Shown here in pieces: positions 32,596-41,362 of a stretch of DNA of 64,000 bases. The position numbers and the translations under genes are program-made. The stretch is from Actinomycetota bacterium. Its GTDB lineage: Bacteria; Actinomycetota; Thermoleophilia; Gaiellales; Gaiellaceae. The DNA is taken from positions 86,874-150,873 of the forward strand of contig PLJC01000008.1 in NCBI GenBank assembly GCA_003139545.1. The letters are read 5' to 3'. The notes under the pieces are model-generated. The model saw only the letters and a list, made by a program, of their open reading frames with translations. It was not told where the DNA came from and did not search any database. Numbering within the stretch: position 1 is the first letter of the stretch; every line of letters begins with the position of its first letter.

Positions 32596-33989
32596 TACTG
32601 CTTCAAGAAGGACGGCACGTCGATGTCGCCGTCGTCGATAAGCGACGGGGTCGCGAACGTCGGCCGGTGCGCCCGCCGGCCGCGGCCGATTCCGGTCGCG
32701 ACGACTGTCACCCACACCTGGCCGGTGAGCCGGTCGTCGACGGTGGCGCCGAAGATGATGTTCGTCTCGTCGGTAGCTGCGGCGCGGATCACCTCTGCCG
32801 CCTCGTTCACCTCGATGAGCGTCATGTCGTCGCCGCCGGCGACGGAGAGCAGGATGCCGGTCGCGCCGGTGATCTCCTCGTCGATGAGCGGCGAGCGCAG
32901 CGCGCGCTCGGCCGCCTCACGCGCACGGTTATCGCCGGTCGAGGCGAAGCCGATGCCCATGAGCGCCGTGCCGGAGTTGCTCATGATCGTGCGCACGTCG
33001 GCGAAGTCGAGGTTGATCAAGCCGGGAAGCGTGATCAGGTCGGTGATGCCCTGCACGCCCTGGCGGAGGACGTCGTCCGCGACCTTGAACGCGTCGAGCA
33101 TCGAGGTCGAACGGTCGAGTACCTCGAGCAGGCGGTCGTTCGGGATGACGATCGTCGTGTCGCACGCCGCGCGCAGCGCCTGCACGCCCTGGTCGGCCTG
33201 CGTGCGCCGCTTCGTCCCTTCGAACTTGAACGGCGTCGTCACGATCCCGACCGTGAGCGCGCCGAGGTCGCGCGCGATCTTCGCCACGACCGGCGCGGCG
33301 CCGGAGCCGGTGCCGCCGCCCTCGCCCGCGGCGACGAACACCATGTCCGACCCGCGGAGCGCGTTCTTGAGCTGGTCGTAGCCCTCCTCGGCGGAGCGGC
33401 GGCCGACGTCGGGATCGGAGCCCGAGCCGAGCCCCTTCGTCAGCTCGCGCCCGATGTGGATCTTCGAGGGCGCGTCGCTCATCTGCAGCGCCTGGCTGTC
33501 GGTGTTGACCGCGACGAAGTCGACCTCGCTGATGCCGGCGTCGATCATCCGATTGACCGCGTTGAGGCCTGCGCCACCGACGCCGACGACCTTGATGACG
33601 GCGAGGTACGCGCCGGCGTCGGCCGACGGGGCGCGGTACAGGCGCGGCGGCGCCTCCGGCATCGGCTCGACGTACCGGGTGACGGGAGGCTCATGGCGAA
33701 TCTGCGGGGGCGGCGGAGCCGGCGGCGGCGGAATGGGCGCAGGCGGCGGCGGGAGCGGAACGGGCATAGGCGGCGGCGGGAGCGGAACGGGCACAGGCTG
33801 CGGCACCGGCGCTTCCGCGCGCGCCTCCTCCCAGCTCGGGACGTGCTCGACCGTCCGCTCCTCGGGCTCCTTCGGGGCAGCCTCCGGCTCCGGGGCCGGC
33901 TGGCCCTCGGCCTGGCGCTGCGCAGCCTCCGTCGCGCGGAAGAGCTCCGCGAGCGGGCCTTCACGCATGCTGGCGCGCCGACGCGCCAT
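32595..33989 (-). CDS. ftsZ: Cell-division GTPase FtsZ with proline-rich N-terminal extension
   Basis: It polymerises into the division ring. The GTPase core begins at [17 protein letters not shown] (residues 132-148) and has GEGGGTGSG, the tubulin signature, and the T7 loop NLDFAD. The C-terminus is the usual IDVPSFLKQ tail. Unlike typical FtsZ it carries ~128 residues before the core, with a Pro-rich run at 60-110. The C-terminal linker before the tail is very short. A near-perfect Shine-Dalgarno AAGGAGGT (33995-34002) precedes the ATG at 33989, which lies inside the parA end and supports the long form. Confidence 0.93.
   Translation of the reverse strand: MARRRASMREGPLAELFRATEAAQRQAEGQPAPEPEAAPKEPEERTVEHVPSWEEARAEAPVPQPVPVPLPPPPMPVPLPPPPAPIPPPPAPPPPQIRHEPPVTRYVEPMPEAPPRLYRAPSADAGAYLAVIKVVGVGGAGLNAVNRMIDAGISEVDFVAVNTDSQALQMSDAPSKIHIGRELTKGLGSGSDPDVGRRSAEEGYDQLKNALRGSDMVFVAAGEGGGTGSGAAPVVAKIARDLGALTVGIVTTPFKFEGTKRRTQADQGVQALRAACDTTIVIPNDRLLEVLDRSTSMLDAFKVADDVLRQGVQGITDLITLPGLINLDFADVRTIMSNSGTALMGIGFASTGDNRAREAAERALRSPLIDEEITGATGILLSVAGGDDMTLIEVNEAAEVIRAAATDETNIIFGATVDDRLTGQVWVTVVATGIGRGRRAHRPTFATPSLIDDGDIDVPSFLKQ
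33742..33795. repeat. Two tandem 27-bp units inside the FtsZ proline region
   Basis: Units at 33742-33768 and 33769-33795 are nearly identical (GGCGGCGGCGGGAGCGGAAC...), encoding VPLPPPP repeats. This shows recent tandem growth of the FtsZ extension. Confidence 0.85.
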
Positions 33990-34731
33990 CGAGCACCTCC
34001 TTGGCGAGGTCGCGATACATGCTCGCAGCCTCTCCGGTCGGGTCGTACTTCAACACCGACATTCCCTTCACCGGGGCCTCCGCATACCGCACAGTCTTGC
34101 GGATCTTCGTGTTCAACACGAGGTCCCCGAAGTTCTCGCGCAGGATCTCGACCGCCTCCTTCGAGTGCAGGAGGCGCTTGTCGTACATCGTCGGGAGGAT
34201 TCCCTGGATCGCCACGTCCGGATTCAGGTTCTCCCGGATCATCGTCAGCGTGTTCTCGAGCTGGACGAGGCCGCGCAGCGAGAGGTACTCACACTGCACC
34301 GGCACGATCACGCCGTTCGAGGCAACGAGCGCGTTGATCGTCAAGAGGCCGAGCGACGGCGGCGTATCGATGAGGATGTAGTCGTAGTCCTCCTTCACGG
34401 GGAGCAGCGCCTTGTCGAGCGCGCGCTCGCGGCCGATCATCGACGACAGCGCGAGCTCGGCGCCCGCGAGGTCGATAGAGGAGACGGCGATGTCGATCTC
34501 GCCCTTGCGGACGATCTCGGTGATCGGAAGCTTGTGCACGAGCACGTCGAAGAGCGAGCGCTCGATCTCGTCCGGGTTCCAGCCCTGCGACATGGTGAGG
34601 TTGCCCTGCGGGTCGAGGTCGACCGCGAGCACGCGCTTGCCCTGCTCCATGAGCGCGACGCCGAGGTTCAGCGTCGTCGTCGTCTTGGCGACGCCGCCCT
34701 TCTGGTTGGCGAACGCGATGACCCTAGCCAC
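33961..34731 (-). CDS. ParA/Soj-type partition ATPase
   Basis: A deviant Walker-type ATPase of chromosome partitioning. The 256-residue protein opens [20 protein letters not shown], with the KGGVAKTT loop, then [19 protein letters not shown] and [11 protein letters not shown]. No parB gene follows; ftsZ overlaps its 3' end by 29 bp. The GTG at 34729-34731 has GGGGA upstream. It may be chromosomal Soj, whose ParB partner is elsewhere, or a ParA used with FtsZ for positioning. Confidence 0.9.
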   Translation of the reverse strand: MARVIAFANQKGGVAKTTTTLNLGVALMEQGKRVLAVDLDPQGNLTMSQGWNPDEIERSLFDVLVHKLPITEIVRKGEIDIAVSSIDLAGAELALSSMIGRERALDKALLPVKEDYDYILIDTPPSLGLLTINALVASNGVIVPVQCEYLSLRGLVQLENTLTMIRENLNPDVAIQGILPTMYDKRLLHSKEAVEILRENFGDLVLNTKIRKTVRYAEAPVKGMSVLKYDPTGEAASMYRDLAKEVLDGASARQHA

Positions 34732-34837
34732 CGTCGGTCCCCGATCTGCCCGGCCCCGGCCCTGAGGGCGCGGAAGCAAACGCGCAAGCGCCATAGTCGC
34801 TCACCATTCCATCCGGCATAGCCGAGTCCTGCTCCGA

Positions 34838-34843
34838 TACGGT
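34838..34843 (+). promoter_or_regulatory. Minus-10 element of the MFS gene (leaderless)
   Basis: TACGGT lies 7 nt before the ATG at 34851, with no Shine-Dalgarno. Confidence 0.45.
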
Positions 34844-34850
34844 CGCAGGC

Positions 34851-36248
34851 ATGGACCGGAAGTGGCGGACTTTGATCATCGTCTGCGTCGGCATCTTCAT
34901 GCTGCTGCTGGACATCACGGTCGTCAACGTGGCGCTCCCGAAGATCCAGACGGACCTCCACAGCTCCTTCACCGACCTCCAGTGGGTCGTGGACGCGTAC
35001 TCGCTCATGCTGGCGAGCGTCGTCCTGAACGCGGGGTCGCTCGGCGACCTGCTCGGCCGCAAGCGGGTGTTCCTCATCGGAGTGGTGCTGTTCACGGCCG
35101 CCTCCGCCCTGTGTGGCGCGGCGACGGACCCTCTGTTCCTGAACCTGGCACGGGGCGCGCAGGGTATCGGCGGCGCCATCATGTTCGCGGTTTCGCTGGC
35201 CCTTTTGACCCAGGAATTCCACGGGCGGGAGCGCGGGACGGCCTTCGGGATCTGGGGCGCGACCATCGGCGCGGCGGTCGCCATCGGGCCGCTCGTCGGG
35301 GGCGCGCTGACCGAATGGGCCGGCTGGCGGTGGATCTTCTTCGTCAACCTGCCGATCGGCGCGGCCTGTCTGTTCTTCGGCGCGCGGATGCTGCGCGAGT
35401 CACGGGACGAGGGGCACGGCGGGCTCGACATCCCGGGCCAGATCACCTTGTCGGTGGGGCTCTTCGCGTTCGTGCTCGGGCTCTTGCGCGGGAACGACTG
35501 GGGCTGGTCGAGCGGTCGGGTGGTCGGACTGCTGGTGGGGTCGGTTGTGGCGCTGATCGTCTTCGGCCTCGTCGAGCTGCGGCAGGAGCGACCGATGTTC
35601 GATGTGCGCCTCTTCCGCGTGCCGGCGTTCGCGGGCGCGCAGATCGTCGCGTTCACGATCTCGGCCTCGATGTTCGCGATGTTCCTGTACTTCACGCTCT
35701 ACCTACAGGACATCCTCCTGTACTCGCCGCTCCAGGCCGGCTTGCGCTTCCTGCCGCTGTCGATGATCTCGTTCTTCGTCGCGCCGGCGACGGGGCGGCT
35801 CGTGGGTCGCGTGCCGATCCGCATCCTGCTCGGATCGGGCATGACGCTCGTCACGATCGCGCTCTACCTCATGTACGGCGTGACGGTGTCGTCGGGCTGG
35901 ACGACGCTGCTCGCCGGCTTCCTCATCGGGGGCATCGGGATCGGGATGGTGAACCCGCCGCTCGCGACGACGGCCGTGAGCGTCGTGCCGGTGCAGCGCG
36001 CGGGGATGGCGGCGGGCGTGAACAACACGTTCCGGCAGGTCGGGATCGCCACGGGCATCGCCGGTCTCGGCGCGATCTTCCAGTCGTACTACCGGCCGGG
36101 CGGCACGCCCGCGCAGTTCATCCACGGGCTGAACCAGATCCTGCTCGTGTCGACGTTCGTCGCGCTCGCCGGAGCCGTGTTGGCGTTCGTGCTGGTGCGC
36201 GGCAAGGACTTCGTCGCGAGTGGGCAGCCCGCGCAAGCGCACGGGTAG
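34851..36248 (+). CDS. MFS drug/proton antiporter, DHA2 (EmrB/QacA) family
   Basis: A 465-residue, 14-helix membrane pump. Family motifs include LDITVVNVALPKI in helix 1, WVVDAYSLMLASVVL in helix 2, GDLLGRKRVFLIG (motif A) after helix 2, ARGAQGIGGA and GPLVGGALTEWAGWRWIF (motif C). It should export a hydrophobic or cationic compound, which cannot be named. Leaderless promoter at 34838. It converges with the flippase-like gene across palindromic element B. Confidence 0.9.
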   Translation: MDRKWRTLIIVCVGIFMLLLDITVVNVALPKIQTDLHSSFTDLQWVVDAYSLMLASVVLNAGSLGDLLGRKRVFLIGVVLFTAASALCGAATDPLFLNLARGAQGIGGAIMFAVSLALLTQEFHGRERGTAFGIWGATIGAAVAIGPLVGGALTEWAGWRWIFFVNLPIGAACLFFGARMLRESRDEGHGGLDIPGQITLSVGLFAFVLGLLRGNDWGWSSGRVVGLLVGSVVALIVFGLVELRQERPMFDVRLFRVPAFAGAQIVAFTISASMFAMFLYFTLYLQDILLYSPLQAGLRFLPLSMISFFVAPATGRLVGRVPIRILLGSGMTLVTIALYLMYGVTVSSGWTTLLAGFLIGGIGIGMVNPPLATTAVSVVPVQRAGMAAGVNNTFRQVGIATGIAGLGAIFQSYYRPGGTPAQFIHGLNQILLVSTFVALAGAVLAFVLVRGKDFVASGQPAQAHG

Positions 36249-36253
36249 AAGTC

Positions 36254-36351
36254 GCGACGCTTCTGTACGGGTACCTAGTACCGGCCTCTGGGTGGTGCCG
36301 CGGCACCCCGACGACCGGTACCAGGTACCCCGGCGTCGGTGTGACGACTTA
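36254..36351. repeat. Palindromic element, copy B (two facing arms)
   Basis: The left arm 36254-36285 contains GGGTACCTAGTACCGG and the right arm 36314-36345 contains CCGGTACCAGGTACCCC. They are inverted, and between them lies a second palindrome GGTGCCGCGGCACC. The whole unit could fold as one long hairpin in RNA of either strand. It separates the convergent MFS and membrane-protein genes, and its right end reaches the stop codon TAA (36349-36351) of the latter. Confidence 0.88.
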
Positions 36352-37317
36352 TGCGCGGGCCGGGAGCACGGCCGGCGAGAGCCTGACCGCAGCACGTCCG
36401 CGCGTGGCGAGGTGCCAGCCGGCGAGGACGAGCATGACTACCGCGCCGGTGCCGACGACGAGCAGCTGAGCCGAGACCGCGAACGCGATCGCGTCGCCCG
36501 CGTGCACGCCGCTCGCGATGAGGATCGCGGAGCCGGCGCCCGCCTGCGTGGCCGCGCCCGCAGGTGCGATCGGCAGCGCCGCCGACGCGGCGGATGCGCA
36601 GAGGAACGCGAGCGCGAGCGGGAACGAGGTGCGCATCGAGAGCGCGTCGAGCAGCAGGAAGACGGCGGTCGCGCGCAACGTCCACGAGACCGAGATGAAG
36701 ACGAGTGCCGCGATGGCCCGACGGTTGGAGTGCGTGTGCCCCGCGAGCCAGCGGCCGATCCGGAAGCGCATGACGAAGCTGCGACCGGCGAGGCGCGGCA
36801 GCGAGGCGACGAGCAGCGCCGCGAGGATCCCCGCGCCGGCGACGACGGCGAACCCGACGCGCACCGTCCACGAGTGCGCGTGCACGGCGGCGACCGCGGA
36901 GAACGGCGCGAGCGCGACGTTGTCGAGCAGGCCGAGAACGACGAGGCTGAGCGCGACCGCGCCGAGCCCGGTGCGCACGCCGGGGAAGCGCTTCACACAC
37001 GCGATCCGCAGCGCGTCGTCGAGTCGGCCTGGCAATGCGATGCCGCCGACGCATGCTGCGCCGCCTGCGAAGGCGAGCGAGGCGGCGCCGGGGCGATCGT
37101 CGGCCGCGAACAGTCGCTGCCACCCCCAGGCCTTGAAGGCGTAGGCGACGAGGAAGAGGAGGATCGCGCCGGAGACGAGGAGCGGGTCGGCGTGCCTCAG
37201 CGGGAAGCCGCTGTGGGCGAACTTCCGGCCGCCGACGACCGCGACGACGAGGAGCACCGCCGCGAGACCACCGTTGAAGATGACCTGGACTTTCCTATTT
37301 GTGAGAACCCGCCGCAC
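36349..37317 (-). CDS. Lysylphosphatidylglycerol-synthase-TM-like (AglD/UPF0104) membrane protein
   Basis: The 322-residue protein has about 8 membrane segments. Conserved-looking parts are GWQRLFAADDR, GGIALPGRLDDALRIACVKR and ALPIAPAGAATQAGAGSAIL (the ...PG.P.G.G motif of the family). The group includes transmembrane domains of lysyl-PG synthases and flippase-like proteins, and this protein lacks the soluble synthase part. The start is GTG at 37315-37317. Function is inferred to be lipid-linked transport. Confidence 0.78.
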   Translation of the reverse strand: MRRVLTNRKVQVIFNGGLAAVLLVVAVVGGRKFAHSGFPLRHADPLLVSGAILLFLVAYAFKAWGWQRLFAADDRPGAASLAFAGGAACVGGIALPGRLDDALRIACVKRFPGVRTGLGAVALSLVVLGLLDNVALAPFSAVAAVHAHSWTVRVGFAVVAGAGILAALLVASLPRLAGRSFVMRFRIGRWLAGHTHSNRRAIAALVFISVSWTLRATAVFLLLDALSMRTSFPLALAFLCASAASAALPIAPAGAATQAGAGSAILIASGVHAGDAIAFAVSAQLLVVGTGAVVMLVLAGWHLATRGRAAVRLSPAVLPARA

Positions 37318-37373
37318 AGTCGTTCCGATGCGGTTATCGGCAGGAACCTCACGGCCTCACTACCCCGAACTGG

Positions 37374-38309
37374 CTATCCAGGCTCCCCGTCCAAGTAGTC
37401 CAGAAGCTCCAGACGGGTGATGACCCCGAGGCCGCGGAAGAAGACCTTGTTCGAGCGCGGGTACCAGCAGACGTCGGCCGGGTCGCGCGTCCCGTACGCA
37501 AGATAGGTGAGCCCGTTCACGCCGGCCCGGAAGGAATGTGGGACCCGCGTCCCGGGCGGCCGCGAGACGATGTGGCCCGCGCGCACCGGCAGCGCCTCCG
37601 TCGGGTCGGCCGGAAACGGGTGCTTGGGGTCGGGCTGCGACCACATCTCCAGCTCGCCCTCGCCGTGGAGGATGACGAAGAGCTCCTCCTCGACCGTGTG
37701 ACAGTGCGGTGGCGCGCCCTCCTCGCCGGGCGGGAGCGAGACGAGATTGAGCCCGGTCAGCTTCGCGCCCGCGGCGGCGCCGAGCGGGCGCGAGCGCCCA
37801 CTGAAGCGCGCCTCGACGTCGTCGACGTTCACGATCGACGGCGGCCGCTCGCTCGGCTCGGGCCACTCGAGCTTCTGGTCTCGGTCGTACGGATGCGCGC
37901 CCGTCCCTGCCTCCGTCCAGGTCGGCCAGAGCCAGTAGATGCCGATCTTCGGGAGGTAGGCGCCGCCGAGCCGGCTGCGCGGGCCGTACGCGAGCACGTC
38001 CAGCCCTTGCGCGCCCGCCCTGAGCGTGTGCGCGGCGAGGCGCGGCGCGTGCACGAGCGTGTCGCCGGCCCGCACCTCGAACGTCTCGCCGTCCTGCCAC
38101 GAGAGCCCGGAGCCGTTGAGGACGAAGAACGTCTCCTCGTCGGCGCCGTGCACGTGCGCGGGCGTCGAGATCTCCCCCGGCCCGAGCAGGATCCGGTTCA
38201 CGCCGACGCCGACCGAGCCGGCCGCTTCGCCGAGGAAGAACCAGTCGCCTCCGGCCGCCGGCTTCGGCGAACGGCGCGGCGCGATCTCGTCCCAGTGAAC
38301 GACGGTCAC
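37374..38309 (-). CDS. Bicupin protein
   Basis: The 311-residue protein has two cupin barrels. The first has PAHVHGADEETFFVLNGSG with RAGDTLVHAPRLAAHTLRAG. The second has PPHCHTVEEELFVILHGEGE and RAGHIVSRPPGTRVPHSFRAG. His and Glu ligands in each barrel indicate metal binding, and the second barrel is the more complete. The family includes dioxygenases and isomerases; the substrate is unknown. The GTG at 38307-38309 overlaps the stop of the 65-residue gene (GTGA), suggesting a coupled pair. Confidence 0.85.
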   Translation of the reverse strand: MTVVHWDEIAPRRSPKPAAGGDWFFLGEAAGSVGVGVNRILLGPGEISTPAHVHGADEETFFVLNGSGLSWQDGETFEVRAGDTLVHAPRLAAHTLRAGAQGLDVLAYGPRSRLGGAYLPKIGIYWLWPTWTEAGTGAHPYDRDQKLEWPEPSERPPSIVNVDDVEARFSGRSRPLGAAAGAKLTGLNLVSLPPGEEGAPPHCHTVEEELFVILHGEGELEMWSQPDPKHPFPADPTEALPVRAGHIVSRPPGTRVPHSFRAGVNGLTYLAYGTRDPADVCWYPRSNKVFFRGLGVITRLELLDYLDGEPG

Positions 38310-38503
38310 ACAGCGATCATCGCATGCGCCGCCAGCGCTGCCGCCGCTGTCGTCGCACGCTCGTCGCCCTCGAGACGCGCCCACGCCTCGGCCTCGCGCA
38401 CGAGCTCCTGCAGCTCGGAGAGCACCGCCGCCGGCTGCGCGCCCTCGCGTTCGAGCGCCTCGATGCGCTCGAGCCGGTGCAGCACCGCGCGGGCCTCGTC
38501 CAT
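38306..38503 (-). CDS. Small helical hypothetical protein (65 aa)
   Basis: The acidic, all-helical protein MDEARAVLHRLERIEALERE continues with VLSELQELVREAEAWAR and an Ala-rich tail, and could form a coiled-coil pair. No known function. The ATG is at 38501-38503. It is coupled to the bicupin downstream by a GTGA overlap and lies 26 bp after the 383-residue gene on the same strand. Confidence 0.65.
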   Translation of the reverse strand: MDEARAVLHRLERIEALEREGAQPAAVLSELQELVREAEAWARLEGDERATTAAAALAAHAMIAV

Positions 38504-38529
38504 TCCGTGACCGTAGTCGGGCAACCGTG

Positions 38530-39681
38530 TCAGCTTGCTCGCAGCTCTGCCACGCGCGCGCGTCCGGCCTGCAGACCGAGCAGCGCGTGGTCGAGCTCGC
38601 GTAGGAGTTGCGCACGATCGCCGTGGAGGAGCATCGCGACGAGCATGCGGCGGACGAGATCCGGCGTCGGCGTGCGGAACGAGTCGGCCAGCTCGCTGCG
38701 CTCCTCGGCGGTCTCGCCGAGCAGGGCCGCCGCGCGCATCGCCGCCGCCCACCTCCCATCGCCCTCGCCGAGGGCGGCGTCGACGGCGTGCCGGAGCTGC
38801 TCGCCGCGGAACGGGTCGTCCTGGAAGAGCGACAGCTCCCAGCGGTCGAGCGCGTCGCCGAAGTGCGCGTCGGCGTCGGCGAGCGCGAGCTGCGGGATGA
38901 GCTTCGCGGCCACCTGGGCGCGGAACGGATCGAGCCGCGTCGCCTCGCCGGGCGGCGGCGTCGCCGCGATCGGAAGCACGGGCCGGATGCCGAAGGGCCG
39001 CCAGTCGAGGCGCTCGAAGAGCACGGGGCCGGCCGCGACGGGCGCCGCGGTGGCGAGACGGATGGCGGTGACGGCGTCGGCGAGCTCGCCGGGCGCGTCG
39101 GGTGCGTCCTCCGCTCCAGATTCCAGCTGCCGCTCGAGCTCGAGCACGCATGCGCGGTCGACCTCGCGGCCGAAGTCGCGCGGCAACAGTCCGGAGGACT
39201 CGGGCCACAGCGCCGCGAACTCGCCGGTCGCGCTCTGGCGCACGCGCATCCCCTGGCCGAGCTCGATGTCGCTGCCGCACGAAAGGCCGACGAGCGGTGC
39301 GATCGCGCCGTACGCGTGACCGCTGCCGAAGAGGAGCGCCTCTGCCTCCTCGTACGCGCGGTCGAACGCGACGTCGTCCCAGTCGAAGCCGCCGCAGCCC
39401 TCCGCGACGCGCACGAGCAGCGGCACGAGCACGGTGCGATACGCGTCCTTGTACACGCGCGCGAGCGGCTCGCGGGCGAGATCGTCGAGCGCCTCCTGCA
39501 CGTCCGCGCGCGAGCGCAGCCGTTCGGCCTGTCCCTCGATGAAGCCCTTCACGAGGGGCCGGTACTCGTAGAAGGAGGGCGCATGCTCGTCGAACGCGAA
39601 CGGCAAGTCCTCGCCGTGGAAGACGGCGAAGGCCCCGAGGCAGAATCGGCGCAGCGTGGCGTAGAGATGCGGCGAACGCAT
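38530..39681 (-). CDS. Hypothetical protein (383 aa)
   Basis: I do not recognise a family. The protein opens MRSPHLYATLRRFCLGAFAV and continues soluble, without membrane helices, with a mixed alpha/beta composition. It has DVAFDRAYEEAEALLFGSGH and LVRRMLVAMLLHGDRAQL, and the second half is helical with many Ala and Glu. It is divergent from the histidine kinase at 39746 across 64 bp and lies upstream of the 65-residue and bicupin genes. The ATG is at 39679-39681. Confidence 0.72.
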   Translation of the reverse strand: MRSPHLYATLRRFCLGAFAVFHGEDLPFAFDEHAPSFYEYRPLVKGFIEGQAERLRSRADVQEALDDLAREPLARVYKDAYRTVLVPLLVRVAEGCGGFDWDDVAFDRAYEEAEALLFGSGHAYGAIAPLVGLSCGSDIELGQGMRVRQSATGEFAALWPESSGLLPRDFGREVDRACVLELERQLESGAEDAPDAPGELADAVTAIRLATAAPVAAGPVLFERLDWRPFGIRPVLPIAATPPPGEATRLDPFRAQVAAKLIPQLALADADAHFGDALDRWELSLFQDDPFRGEQLRHAVDAALGEGDGRWAAAMRAAALLGETAEERSELADSFRTPTPDLVRRMLVAMLLHGDRAQLLRELDHALLGLQAGRARVAELRAS

Positions 39682-39733
39682 TGGACCGTCTGCTTACGAC
39701 TTCGGCTGGCCGCCTCCTCTCTAGGCCCTCGCC

Positions 39734-39739
39734 TACGAT
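39734..39739 (+). promoter_or_regulatory. Minus-10 element of the histidine-kinase operon (leaderless)
   Basis: TACGAT ends 6 nt before the ATG at 39746, with no Shine-Dalgarno. Confidence 0.5.
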
Positions 39740-39745
39740 CTAGAC

Positions 39746-41362
39746 ATGACCCGCCGGTTCATCGGCGTGCGCTGGTGGCTCGGGGCGGCCTTCGCGGTCG
39801 TCGCCGCCACCTCGACGGCGATCGTGGTCTCCCAGTTCTCGACCCGGTCGGAGAACGCGTTCAAGAGCCAGGCAGCCCATCTCGCCCTCACCGACGCGCG
39901 CACCGCCGCGGCCAAGGCGACGTCGTCGAACCTCGGACGGCTGGCGAAGCAGCTGAACGTCCGCCTCCGGATCGACCCCGCTCCCTCGGCCGGCGAGCGC
40001 GTCACGGGAACCGCGAACGGCGGGACGTTCGTCGCGTCCGTCCCCTTCCACGGCAAGACGCTCGTCGCGACGAGCAGCCGCCCGGACGTCGCCGCCGCGA
40101 TCGGGACGGTCAACGGCGAGGCGCTGCGCGCGGGCGTCATCGCCGGCGTCGTCGGCGTCATCGTCGGCCTGCTGCTCGCGCAGCTGATCGCGCTGCGGCT
40201 GCGGCGGCTCTCGCTCGCGGCCGAGGCGCTCGCGCACGGCGACTTCGAGACGCCGCTGCGCTTCCGCTTCCGGGACGAGTTCGGCGCGCTCACCTACAAC
40301 TTCGAGCGCATGCGGCGGCAGCTCCGCCGGTCGTTCCGGCACATCGAGGGCGAACGCGACCGCCTGCGCATGTTGCTCGAGCGCCTGCACGAGGGCGTCG
40401 TCACGGTCGACCAGCACCTCGTCGTCGACTTCGCGAACAACGAGGCGCGGCGGCTGCTCGGCGTGCGGCTCGCCGCCGGCGATCAGCTGCCGGAGCCGTG
40501 GGAGGGATTCTCGTTGCGCGAGTTCGTCGAACGCCTCTTCGATCCGGATGCGTCACTCGCACAGGCGCACGTGCGGCCGGACGAGGAACACGCGCTCGCG
40601 CTCGTCGGCATTCCCGCCCAGCCGGAGGGCGACACGGTGCTGATCGTGCTCGACGACCTGACCGAGCAGGAGCGGCGCGAGCTGGCCGAGCGCGAGTTCG
40701 TCTCGAACGCGGCGCACGAGCTGCGCACGCCGCTGACAACCATCATCGGCGCGGTCGAGGTGCTGCAGGCCGGCGCCAAGGAGAACCCCGACGAGCGCGA
40801 CCGCTTCCTCGCGCACATCGAGCGCGAGGCAGCGCGGCTGGCGCGGCTCGCACACGCATTGCTCGCACTCGCGCGCGCGCACGCGGGCCAGGAGCGCCCG
40901 CGGCTCGAGCCGACGACCCTCGAGCCGATCCTGCGCGAAGTGGCCGACGACCTGCGGCCGCGCGACGGCGTCGTCGTCGAGATCGAGTGCCCGCCGGGCC
41001 TCGCCGCGAACGTGAACCGCGACCTGCTCGAGCAGGCGCTGCGGAACCTGGGCGAGAACGCTGCGAAGCACACGGTCGCCGGTCGGGTCGTCCTGCGCGC
41101 GTACGCGACGGGACGCACCGTGCGCGTCGAGGTCGAGGACACGGGCATCGGGATGAGCAGCGAAACGCAGCGCCACGTGTTCGACCGGTTCTTCCGCGGC
41201 GCAGACCGCGACCCGGAGGGCTTCGGCCTCGGGCTCGCGATCGTCCGCCAGGCAGTGCGCAGCCTCGACGGCCGCATCGAGCTCGACTCGGCCCCCGGCG
41301 AGGGCACGCGCGTGCGCATCGTCCTCGAGCGCGCGCAGGTGCGCGAACAGGTGCCCGCGTGA
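39746..41362 (+). CDS. HAMP/PAS-containing sensor histidine kinase
   Basis: The 538-residue protein has an N-terminal membrane helix, an extracytoplasmic segment to ~residue 130, and a second helix (AGVIAGVVGVIVGLLLAQLIA). A HAMP domain (LRRLSLAAEALAHGDF), a PAS-like region, the HisKA box SNAAHELRTPLTT and HATPase motifs NLGENAAKH, DTGIGM, GFGLGLAIV follow. It should autophosphorylate on His and pass the phosphate to the response regulator, whose start overlaps its stop (GTGA). Confidence 0.92.
   Translation: MTRRFIGVRWWLGAAFAVVAATSTAIVVSQFSTRSENAFKSQAAHLALTDARTAAAKATSSNLGRLAKQLNVRLRIDPAPSAGERVTGTANGGTFVASVPFHGKTLVATSSRPDVAAAIGTVNGEALRAGVIAGVVGVIVGLLLAQLIALRLRRLSLAAEALAHGDFETPLRFRFRDEFGALTYNFERMRRQLRRSFRHIEGERDRLRMLLERLHEGVVTVDQHLVVDFANNEARRLLGVRLAAGDQLPEPWEGFSLREFVERLFDPDASLAQAHVRPDEEHALALVGIPAQPEGDTVLIVLDDLTEQERRELAEREFVSNAAHELRTPLTTIIGAVEVLQAGAKENPDERDRFLAHIEREAARLARLAHALLALARAHAGQERPRLEPTTLEPILREVADDLRPRDGVVVEIECPPGLAANVNRDLLEQALRNLGENAAKHTVAGRVVLRAYATGRTVRVEVEDTGIGMSSETQRHVFDRFFRGADRDPEGFGLGLAIVRQAVRSLDGRIELDSAPGEGTRVRIVLERAQVREQVPA

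Noticed and set aside
33600..33662. Short FtsZ start at the internal Met (residue 110)
   Set aside because: It has no ribosome binding site, whereas the upstream ATG has a strong Shine-Dalgarno; only N-terminal proteomics could overturn this.
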